NCBI GenBank assembly: GCA_037783415.1
Contig: JAZGTN010000022.1
Span: 9,460,001-9,524,000 of the forward strand
DNA: 64,000 nucleotides
Direction of reading: 5' to 3'
Origin: Leptasterias polaris
Taxonomy: Eukaryota > Echinodermata > Asteroidea > Forcipulatida > Asteriidae
The notes under the pieces were generated by a model. The model searched no databases and was not told the origin of the DNA. It was given only the letters and a program-made list of their open reading frames with translations. Below, one piece after another: positions 25,201 to 32,602 of the stretch. Every line of letters begins with the position of its first letter. Positions within the stretch are counted from its first letter, which is position 1. The translations under genes and the position numbers were made by a program.

Positions 25201-27641
25201 AAAACAAAAGCACCGAGCACATTCAAATAATGAGCACCAAGTCAAACGTCAGTTACATATTTAAATCAAAAAACAAATCCGTCTACTGCAAGAAACAGTA
25301 TGACCAGAAAATTGAAAGAAAATTTAATAACGGTGACCCCAAAAGTGGATGGAATGCCATGAAAGACATCACAGGTTATGGTAATCGAAACAAATGGGCT
25401 GATCCCCCAGGAGATCCAAAAGAATACTTGAATGACTTGAACCAATTTTATGGGCTTATCACAAATAATGATGAAGTTGGGTATAGAAATGAAATTCCAA
25501 ATTTTCTTGACTGGTGTGAAAGAAACCATCTAATACTGAATGTCAAAAAAACTAAAGAAATTATATTTGATTTCCGTAAAACTTCTTACACTGTTGAACC
25601 TGTAGAAATCAATAAGGAATCTGTTGAGGTTGTCCAAGAAATCAAGTATTTGGGTACAATTATCGATAGCAAACTAAACTGGAATACAAATACTACCCAA
25701 ATGTGTAAAAGAGCTAATCAACGGCTTTACTTTTTAAGAAAACTGAAATCGTTTAACGTAAACACCAAATATTCTTAAACTTTTTTATCAGAGTACAATC
25801 CAATCTATCTTAAGTTTCTGTTGTATTTGTTGGTATAATTCACTCTCCCAAGCAAATTGTAAGAAACTCCAGCGCATCACCAAACAGGCTAGCAGGATTA
25901 TTGGAGCAGACACTAAGAGCATGCAAGAAATCATGGAAGATTGACTCATTTTAATAAGATTATTTGTGACCCAACCCACCCTCTTAACCATCAAATTTTT
26001 CAGAATCACTCAGGCAGGGTCCGACAACTATGTCTCAAGACCAACAGATTTAAGAATTCGTTTCTACCTAGCGCAATTAACCTTTAACAGTAGTTGGTCG
26101 AGATAACGTGGTGCATTTTAAAAATTTGTTGTAAATTTTTGTGTATTTTATGATCTGTATTATCCCCCTTTTTATTACTGTAATTTTGTAAATTTGTACT
26201 CTTGTTGTCTATTGTTTTTATGCCTTTACTTGTATTGGATTCTCCTTATATATCCTCCCCTGTCCGGTTTTCGATGTACATGTAGTATGCCTTTTTCTTT
26301 GAATTGAAAAAAAATAAAAATATTCCATAATCAACTGATGCCCTAATTACCTTCCTTTGTTTATAAGAAATATGCAAACATATATTAAAATGTGATGGAC
26401 ATTGAAACTTTCACACCATGCACCGATCTTCGATGACTTCAATAGCGTCCCATTTGTTTTGAGTTTGACCTGTTTTCGATGCAAACAAGAAAGTATGGTG
26501 TCCGGGTGAAGCCATACGTGGAAGAAACATCTGCAGTGACTACAAGTGTTCTGTGAGACTTAGTGTATGACTCTATAGCCAGCAGTTTTCTTCATTTTAT
26601 TCAACATATTTTTTATTTAGTTTTAAAAATAACCATGGCATTTTTCAAAAACTAAAAAAAAAAAAAAAAAAAAAAATGTAAATAATTCTTGGCGTTGAAA
26701 TCTTATTTTTATTTAGTTTTGTGTCTTTTTATGTTTCTTAACATTTATAATAAAGCATATAAATAAACAGTGATAATCGAATCACAAAGCTGATGTTTAA
26801 ATTTTAATATTAATAACAAAAATGATAGAGTGTTAAAAAAAAAATTATCCAGACTATTAGAAAATGATATAAGGCACGTGGCTTCTTTAAGCCTCTGTAT
26901 TTTTTCCCCCAGAATGCTCAGCAGAATGTTCAGTCACATGATTTGATCATCATGAATTGTGAATTGAAAAAGTGTTTGATGAAACTTTTTCGGTGGGGAA
27001 ATTTTTTGTTATGGCCCCGACAGTATGACATATTTTTGTACCTTGCAGAAATGCCTAAAATACCACAACTTTTTGCATTTACAAGTGCAACTAACCAGTG
27101 GAGCCTTACATGTTTCTAAGTTTTGGTCAAATGAGAGGAGACTTTTTGCTTGGCAAGTCAAACCACAAAAATTGTATCTAGGGACTGTTTACATCGCGCA
27201 CAGAGAGGTAAAAGATTTGCCTCGATTTCAGGGACGCCCTGAATACAGGGCGTCCTACGATACACAGGGAAAACAAATTTCATGCTTTTTATCATGACAA
27301 TAAATATTTTGAATCTTGAATCTTTGAATCTTATTAGGTTCAGACGGAACAATGACAGTCAGTGCCAGGAGGAGCACCTTCATTTGTGGGACTCTCTCGG
27401 GGAGGGGGGAGTGGGTGGCCCAGACCACTTGACTTCCTTCTCACCACCGCACCACCAGTGTGGTGCCCAGCCTCTGTCTGGGTCTGCTCTCTCGGCATGC
27501 GTTCAAACATTTTTTTATTTTACGAATGAACTCAAAATACCACTCCTAACTTGATATTAACTTAATCTTAACGATCACTACTTAATTATAAAAGTGTAGT
27601 GTTAACATGAACCATACCTGGTTTGCGTGAGTTACAGCCAT
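10261..27641 (-). CDS. RNF2: E3 ubiquitin-protein ligase RING2/RING1 (Polycomb PRC1 subunit), complete
   Basis: Nine exons (minus strand) join in frame with GT-AG borders: 27641-27618, 21532-21502, 19965-19770, 19207-19084, 14690-14586, 13187-12960, 12031-11884, 11150-11077 and 10359-10261, giving 342 aa. The start is [27 protein letters not shown] follows, as in vertebrate RNF2. The C3HC4 RING has all ligands: C52, C55, C68, H70, C73, C76, C88 and C91. Residues about 85-160 ([13 protein letters not shown]) are the conserved post-RING segment. The sixth exon encodes an acidic linker with five Glu-Pro dipeptides (13075-13107). Residues about 237-342 are the RAWUL domain ([41 protein letters not shown]). 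In known biology RING1B monoubiquitinates H2A in the nucleus and the RAWUL domain binds CBX and RYBP. The length is close to the 336 aa of the human protein. Two very short exons (24 and 31 bp) begin the coding region. The introns are full of transposons. RNF2 and RING1 cannot be separated with certainty; an invertebrate usually has one pro-orthologue. Confidence 0.96.
11281..11465 (-). mobile_element. tRNA-derived SINE, family A
   Basis: On the minus strand this reads CAGGTTGGTTCAGTGGTTTC (A-box-like), then GTTTGAATCCCACC (B-box-like), then a CTTGGATTTGGGTTTTCGTC tail segment. It shares this order with copies at 14790, 24050, 36044 and 62625. It lies in the RNF2 intron between exons 7 and 8. 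Confidence 0.65.
11683..11790. mobile_element. short MITE with TGTGTC-type inverted ends
   Basis: The ends GCTGTGTCCGAATTGACAGC and CTTGATTCAGACACAACC are imperfect inverted repeats of about 18 bp around an AGCCATAGCTG-rich core. A related element with the same ends lies at 46109-46229. No coding capacity. Confidence 0.5.
12545..12662 (-). mobile_element. SINE with leucine-tRNA-like head, family B
   Basis: The minus strand reads GTCGTGGCCAAGCGGTCAAG, CTGGACTCAAGCTCTGGTG and GAGTTCAGTCCCAGTC. This matches the layout of a class-II tRNA (D-arm, long variable region, B box) followed by CACTTGTGTCC. A second copy is at 34719-34815. The B box is mutated, so this is not a working tRNA gene. Confidence 0.6.
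13680..13985. repeat. minisatellite of about 40 bp with embedded TCAA tetramers
   Basis: About seven copies of AACACCACAATGAATGCACA followed by ACATCAATCAATCAATCAAT. TCAA microsatellite sequence continues on both sides to about 14080. It lies in the RNF2 intron between exons 5 and 6. Short ORFs in this array are repeat artefacts. Confidence 0.85.
14790..14945 (+). mobile_element. tRNA-derived SINE, family A
   Basis: GGTTGGCTCGGCGGTTCCTT and CTTGGTTAGAACCTCGGACT mark the degenerate A and B boxes. The 3' part, GGACTGGGTTTTCAGTCCC with a GATTGCGTGGGTTTTCCCCC segment, matches the copies at 24050 and 36044. RNF2 intron 4. Confidence 0.6.
15147..15368. repeat. minisatellite, 37-bp unit, six copies
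   Basis: The unit CGCTGATTCTGGGGTTTACA followed by TATCTTGAGAATGATGT is repeated exactly except for one base in the first copy. A 45-bp unit repeated twice follows at 15383-15472 (GAGATCATGTTTTTTCCGTT...). Intronic in RNF2. Confidence 0.9.
15928..17100 (+). mobile_element. Helentron-like (HINE) non-autonomous element, copy 1
   Basis: The 5' end starts AGCTGTTTCGCAGCGCAGCG, itself a hairpin. Near the 3' end, 17057-17067 reads GCGAAACAGCT, the exact reverse complement of the 5' 11-mer. A 7-bp-stem hairpin GCATTTGTTCACAAATGC (17070-17087) follows, then 13 nt ending CTAG with T as the next base. An asymmetric pair of inverted ends plus a 3' hairpin and CTAG is the published layout of Helentrons and their HINE derivatives. 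The inside contains many TGACGTCA palindromes and no protein ORF. It sits in RNF2 intron 4. Confidence 0.75.
17101..18920 (+). mobile_element. Helentron-like (HINE) element, copy 2, in tandem with copy 1
   Basis: This begins directly after the CTAG of copy 1 with the same AGCTGTTTCGC start, which is repeated three times between 17107 and 17212, as if 5' ends had piled up. It ends with the same GCGAAACAGCT, hairpin and CTAG (18917-18920). A segment of about 594 bp is duplicated inside: GTGTCCGGCAA at 17646 recurs at 18239. The two copies are otherwise closely similar. The short ORFs reading [12 protein letters not shown] are in the repeated non-coding body and are not proposed as genes. Confidence 0.75.
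19640..19719. repeat. 20-bp tandem repeat, about four copies
   Basis: The unit TATGAAGAAATAAGAATGGA is repeated just outside the RNF2 RING exon (which ends at 19770 on this side). Confidence 0.8.
20183..20500. repeat. 83-bp minisatellite, about four copies
   Basis: The unit contains TGGTATGGTACTTTGTGGCA, CAGTGCCAGCTGTACAAACA and CATGCACCCAATGCTAGCCT. A diverged extra copy lies at 20745-20815. ORFs of about 80 aa on both strands here are repeat artefacts. RNF2 intron 2. Confidence 0.85.
21838..22165. mobile_element. palindromic foldback MITE, left-truncated copy
   Basis: The two halves are near-perfect inverted copies (GGACGAGTTGGTCTATAAAA to the complement of the same) around a GGCCATTTATGGGAGTC centre. 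The right end reads GGCAACATGTCCCT followed by TTAA (22166-22169). The left end lacks the last 18 or so bases. A complete copy is at 45457-45843. Confidence 0.75.
22230..22585 (+). mobile_element. Penelope-like element relic: GIY-YIG endonuclease domain
   Basis: One frame, with only one internal stop, reads [20 protein letters not shown], then [16 protein letters not shown], then [15 protein letters not shown]. These are the CxxC-QYxGET, PVGxHxNxxxHSxxDM and EKxWIxxLxTxxPxG blocks of the C-terminal GIY-YIG domain of Penelope retroelements. The reverse transcriptase is absent. A T/C-rich stretch and the 22905 repeat follow, probably the element's 3' region. RNF2 intron 1. Confidence 0.75.
22905..22990 (+). 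repeat. dispersed repeat, Penelope 3'-tail type (copy 2)
   Basis: The same core as at 6371 (AAGACTCAGCTAGGGTCGAA), extended by TTTATAGTACAAAAACCACA and CCTTTTGGTTGGT. It follows the GIY-YIG relic by about 320 bp, in the same orientation. Confidence 0.6.
22991..23690 (+). mobile_element. LINE relic, C-terminal end of a reverse transcriptase (CR1/Jockey group)
   Basis: Frames joined by small indels read [65 protein letters not shown] and [20 protein letters not shown]. This is the typical region after the RT domain of many CR1-like pol proteins. RT and endonuclease are missing, so the copy is 5'-truncated and inactive. Confidence 0.75.
24050..24380 (+). mobile_element. tRNA-derived SINE, family A, with AAATG tail
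   Basis: GGTTGGCGTAGTGGTGTCTT is the A-box region and GGTTCAAATCC (24104-24114) a perfect B box. The body includes GCGTGGGTTTTCCCTGG and CTGAGAGTCCTTGGC, and it ends in ATGAAATGAAATGAAATG. This is the best preserved of at least five copies in the window. Confidence 0.75.
24490..25790 (+). mobile_element. non-LTR retrotransposon with internal deletion (endonuclease plus RT tail)
   Basis: Codons from 24494 read [44 protein letters not shown] and [14 protein letters not shown], the motifs of an apurinic-type endonuclease (EEP fold) with GDFN and SDH residues. The linker to RT follows ([17 protein letters not shown]). Near 25480 the frame jumps from the pre-RT region (LNQFYGLI) to [20 protein letters not shown], which lies after the catalytic YADD box. 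The whole RT palm has therefore been deleted. One stop at 25262 also breaks the frame. Inactive. RNF2 intron 1. Confidence 0.8.
25790..27617. other. RNF2 intron 1, remainder
   Basis: This contains RT-downstream LINE debris to about 26330, an A-run at 26653-26676, and a block at 26939-27035 (TGATTTGATCATCATGAATTGTG...) that resembles 61425-61530. A short hairpin GGGACGCCCTGAATACAGGG lies at 27231-27250. No exon was found. Confidence 0.45.
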
Positions 27642-27909
27642 GTTGAAATTAGGACAGAGCTTCCTTCTTCTACCTAGCTAGCCCAGTTTCAATTTTTTTC
27701 ACGGTGTATTGTATGAATGGTTGGTTGGTTTTCTCTCTCTTCTTGCTGCATTGAAACAGCGCCACCTCGTGGTCAGTTGGACAAACAACCTCGGTCTCAT
27801 GGTTGAGAGTGTAAACAGGATACCCGGCCGTTCAGCGCTTTGCTTCGGATACTGATTTGAAAGAACGAGCATCTCTAACAGCAAAACCAAAACGGTTGAC
27901 GAAGAAACT
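27642..27909. promoter_or_regulatory. probable bidirectional promoter between RNF2 and the PWWP3A-like gene
   Basis: The RNF2 start codon is at 27641 (minus strand). On the plus strand a good splice donor, GAAGAAACT/GTAAGTAAT, ends at 27909 and could close a non-coding first exon of the PWWP3A-like gene. The stretch is compact, free of recognised repeats, and has no TATA box in either direction. The role is inferred from gene orientation and this donor only. Confidence 0.45.
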
Positions 27910-28122
27910 GTAAGTAATAAGCTTCATTTCCTTGAGATTATGCCGGTAAATATTGACTTTGCGCATTTTTTCTGTGGAACATATAAGCAGCTCAGGGCAT
28001 ACGTTACATAGAATAAGAACATTGCCTCAGTAATTTAAATTATTATGTTGTGCTGGTTGTGTACTTCTCGATGGGAATGTTGTTTACGGTTGTTTACTAC
28101 CCCCCATTATGATTATGGGTGT

Positions 28123-28638
28123 GTTCCGTCCCAACTTGACAATCGTCCCAACCAACTTGAGTGTTCAAGTTGGGGCGTCCCAACTGTAATTGGGATCGCC
28201 TACGTACTAGAACTCAACGGGATAGCCTCCGCGAAAACGATACAGTGATCGACCGTGGGGACTGTGACATACGGTCGGGGAGTGAGGCAGGGAGCTCCCA
28301 CTGCCGCGATCAGCGTATGGGTACGTACGTGGGAAGAGCGGTCTAAACATTTGTGTGATTGTGGTGCTGGCACTGAATTTTCTAAACTAGGCCTAAATGA
28401 AGTCAGCACTAAATTATTATATAGAGTGCTGATTTCAGTCTTGTCACACACTTCACACACACTTCGGCAGCAAACAACTGTTCAATGTATGCTAATTTTC
28501 TTCCTCCATGGTATGCCGATGCTGGCTCCACTGGTACCCTGTACTATCCCAACTACAGTTGGGACGCCCCAACTTGAGTACTCAAGTTGGGACAGTCCCA
28601 ACTATAGTTGGTGCGATTGTCAAGTTGGGGGGGCGGAA
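28123..28638. mobile_element. inverted-repeat element with CCCAACTTG-rich ends
   Basis: The left end GTTCCGTCCCAACTTGACAA (28123) matches the reverse complement of the right end GTTCCGCCCCCCCAACTTGACAA (28616-28638). Inside each end are more CCCAACT and AAGTTGGG words, including the perfect dyad AACTTGAGTACTCAAGTT near 28571. The middle of about 330 bp has no recognised ORF. A small second element with inverted ends GCGTTCGATTAGC and GCTAATCGAACGC (28644-28726) abuts it. The target duplication is not clear. First intron of the PWWP3A-like gene. Confidence 0.55.
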
Positions 28639-29129
28639 CAAGTGCGTTCGATTAGCTTCCCCGTGTGTGTACCGGGGATTTACACTCGTGTTCACTGTTA
28701 GCCACGCAACGAGGCTAATCGAACGCTGTGGTGTTTTCGCTTGGCACTCTGGGAAAATTAAGGTCAAACGTTTTTGCATAGCAGCAGAACTTACAAAAGT
28801 GTAAGCTCCGCCGTCTGCTCACTTGGAAAATGTTGATGTCCGTAACGACACAATAAAAATAACTTGCACACAGTCACCATCTGGGTTTTTTCTGGAAGTA
28901 CACTGTACGTTTCCTTTCCATTGCCAATAATTTGTTTCATGACGATAAATCTGTGTCTTTGTGTAATTTTGTACTCGACGTCAAATTCAACTTGTCCCCG
29001 CCATTTTGGTATGTTACGTCATTACACCTGGGCATCTACCAGAGACCCACTCGCGAGCTGGGGTTTTGGTGGCTTACACCCGGGTCAGACCCGAGTATCA
29101 CGTGATGGCTAATCGAACGCTCTCATGTA

Positions 29130-32100
29130 AGTTTTAGTTACTTCAATCTTCAATAGAATAATCCCTTTGCAGCACTTAAGAGGCTATACTGGGATGTGGT
29201 GCAGTGCGGCGTCACAGCCAAAAAGTGCAGGTGAAGAAGAAAAGTGAGAAACGAAGAGCACAAAGTTGGCAAAATCCAACGAAAAAACTGAGGGTGCATT
29301 AAAAACTTGGCTTGAAGAATTAGAGCAATCTGGCACCGACCGGTAGCCTCATCCCTTTGATGGCAGTCAGGGCGGCTTCCTGGAAGGCGATTGATGATGT
29401 AGCAAAAACAGCAGCTGTGGGCAATTGGTTCCAAATCTTGACTGCGAGGATAGAAGGAGAACTTATACGGATCAATAGATGCATCAGGAATGGTGTATTT
29501 CAAAGGGTGGTCGTGACGTCCAATGAAGTGTGCTGGCTGGATGATTGATGGAAACTGGATCTTAACAAGTCCATTATGGATTTTATAGAACATTGTCGTT
29601 TGGAAGAGTAGACGCCTGGTGTGAAGCAGATCCCAACCCAAGGTAGTGATTAGGGGCGTAACTGATGTTGTTCTACGGTAATCACCAAAGACAAAATGAG
29701 CTGCGGCTCTCTGGACCTGCTGAGAGGCATACTCCAATTGTGGGCGGACGAGCGTTTTGTATGCTTTGGACTTGACATCTTGATTACAGGATGATAGTGT
29801 GCGACGGAGCAAACCTAAGGTGCGGTTGGCTTTCTGTCTGACCTTCTGGCAGTGGGCATCCCAGCGGAGATCATGGGAGATCGTCACTCCGAGGTAATCA
29901 TGCTGATTCACCCTTTGAAGCGCTTTACCAAAGATGATGTACTGGTGGTGCTGGCTGGGTTTTCGCTACCTGGTTATTGATAACATGGCACATTTCTTGA
30001 TGTTAAGGTGCATCAGCCAGGTGGATGACCAATCAGCAAGTGCCTCAAGATCTTTCTGGAGAATTGTATGATCTTCCGGTTGCTCTACATGTATCTCACG
30101 GTAGAGAATACTGTCATCAGCAAATAATCTCATCTTAGACTGGACCTGGTCTTGGATGTCATACAGGAGGAACAAAGCTGGACCCAGAACTGAGCCTTGT
30201 GGTACACCAGATAAAACATGCCCCCATGGTGAGTGGGTTCCATTCACAGATACAGCCTGAGTCCGGTTGTCTAGGAACGAACGAATCCAACCCAATGTAG
30301 AGCCTCTAAAATCGAGCAGTATGACATCAGATTGGCCACGATGTTGAAGTGTGGATGCCCAGTCATGAGTTGATGTTATAAGTTGAGTAAAAGTGGACAG
30401 GTGTTCTCGGAAGCCATGCTGGGAGTCAAGGAGTATGTTGTTCACATTTAAATGTTTTGCGATGTGGCTGAGAACTATGTGCTCCATAACCTTGCAGTAG
30501 ATACATGTGAGAGAAATTGGGCGATAGTTGCATGGGTCTGATTTGGGTCCTTTTTTGTAGATACCAGTTACGAGTGCTTGTTTCCATTGGGAGGGTACAA
30601 TGCCAAGGTTGTAAGATTGTTGGAACAAAAAGGTTAGAGATGGTGCAAGTTCGTGCGCAACAGTTTTCAACAGCCTTGGTGGTAACTCATCTGGCCCGCA
30701 TGCTTTGGTAGGATTTAGAGATGCAAGTTGTTTTTCAACGCCTATTTGACCAATGTAGAGACTGGTTATACCAGGGTATTGAGAGATACCTTTATCGGGG
30801 ATGGTTTGTTGTAATTCCTCCTTGGTAAACACAGACTAGAAGTGACTGTTCAGAGCTTCTGCTTTGTCTCTGTCTGTGGTGCAGAATTTGGTTGCAGTCC
30901 GCAAAGTTGGTATGCCTAGATTTTCCGTCCTCATTAGTTTCACATAAGACCAAAACCTTTTGGGTTGTTCTGTCAAGCTGCCTCCAATGATAGTGTTGAC
31001 ATAGTCACTGTGGGCATTGTGGACTACATGTAATTTGGTGACATGATTGCGGTATTTGCGGTACTTGCTCCAACCGTCTCCTGTGTGCGTGCTTTTAACT
31101 TTTTTGTATAGACTGTCCCTCTTCCTCATTTTACGCTTAAGGTCTGTACCAATCTATGGTAGATGGCGGCGACCTTTGGTCATTTTGGATGGTACACATG
31201 ACTCCATTATCATACAGACAGTTTCTGATGTTAGTCCAGTTTTCATCAACTGAGTTGCGCTCAGGATTTGAATTCATAAACTCTTGTGTGAAATTATTCA
31301 CTCTTTGCTTTAGGTTTCCAGGGTCCGCTTTATTGAAGTTATATACTTTTCTTGGTGGTTTGTTTTGCATCTTTGCTCTCATGTTGATACTGAATGTTTT
31401 ATGTTGTGGTCTGATATCCTTGGGTTGTTTTGCACATCACTGATAAGCTGCGGATTCGTGGTCGTGATTAGATCTAAAATACTGTTAGATACAGGTCTAG
31501 TAATTGAGTCGACCAGTTGGCAAAGAGAATTGTCTAACAACACATTCAAGAATTGTTGGTGGATGCCAGATGTTCTTGGGCTGGTTGGGGTCCATGTTTC
31601 CCAATTAATATCTGGAAAATTGAAGTCTCCTGCTACAATAATACTTGGTAATTTGCCCCGATGTTTAGAAGTAATATTCGACAGGGACTTTTCAATTTCC
31701 TCAATAGCTTTGCTTTTATAAGTTTGAGGACCATAGAAGCTAGCTATATAGAGTGGCCTGGAGCTAGCAAACTGCCAATTTGCCCAGATTAACTCGCAGT
31801 CTGTGTTGGTATCAGGTACATGTACATGTCTGTTGATAGTATAGTGTCTTTGGTGGCCAAAAATACACCTCCCCCATGTACATTCCTGTCTTTCCTGTAG
31901 ACGGTATAACTGTCTGGGAATATGTAGTAATTAGCAATATCCTGGTCAATTTTGCTTTCACAGCCGAATATAATATCAGGGTCGTACTGACCAATAGCTG
32001 CTCTGAAGGCAGCCTGCTTCTTTTCACTCTTTAGCCCATTGCAATTTATAACCATCCCTTTAAGAGTTTTTCTTGTTTTTGGGTGGCGTATATTTTAAGT

Positions 32101-32300
32101 TTCTTTCATTGTAGATGTGACAGGTTGACTAAGGTTAGCAACATCTTCCTTGTTGTCACTTAGAAGGGAAAATGAGTTGGATAATTCCAGAGATTGAGTA
32201 CAAAAAAGTGAACTGTGGAAGTTTGGGCAGCCACAGTGATAGCATATCCATGAAAAACTATCCGATGTGTTGGCCAAGGAATTGTAATGAGTTTCGGATA
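29130..32300 (-). mobile_element. near-complete non-LTR retrotransposon with damaged RT
   Basis: Read on the minus strand from 32277: a CYHCGCP...C zinc-knuckle-like start, then an EEP endonuclease (MVINCNGLKSEKKQAAFRAA, VAGDFNFPDI, ISDHKTFS), then a linker. The RT from 30832 has TKACGPDELPPRLL, NYRPISLTCIYCKVMEH, SGVPQGSVLGPALFLLY and LFADDSILY, followed by a C-terminal region ending near 29160. Three frame breaks are visible (about 31770, 31135 and 30835). In the RT, motif A is cut: LLDF runs straight into RGSTLGWIRSF, so about 25 codons after the first Asp are missing. Related to the CR1/Jockey groups. Antisense to the PWWP3A-like gene. Confidence 0.85.
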
Positions 32301-32602
32301 GACCGACGCAACACGTGTAAGCTAATCGAATGCACCCATAGATAGACTACATGTAGATCCCTACAAAGAACGGCTGATTGTGATTTACCACCTCCTCGTT
32401 ATTCATGAAACTTGCTCTGATTGTTTTTTGAGTTTGTATTTGTGCTATCTTTTCAAATTCTAGCTCAGTGGTATAGTTTTAATACTGCGGTAACAAGGTA
32501 TTCAATCCTAAAATATAAACTCCATTTATAATTATACCCAAGTAGGATAAAACAATTTGTCCTGTTTTTTGTTGTTGTTTTTTGACAGTCAGATTGTCAA
32601 CA

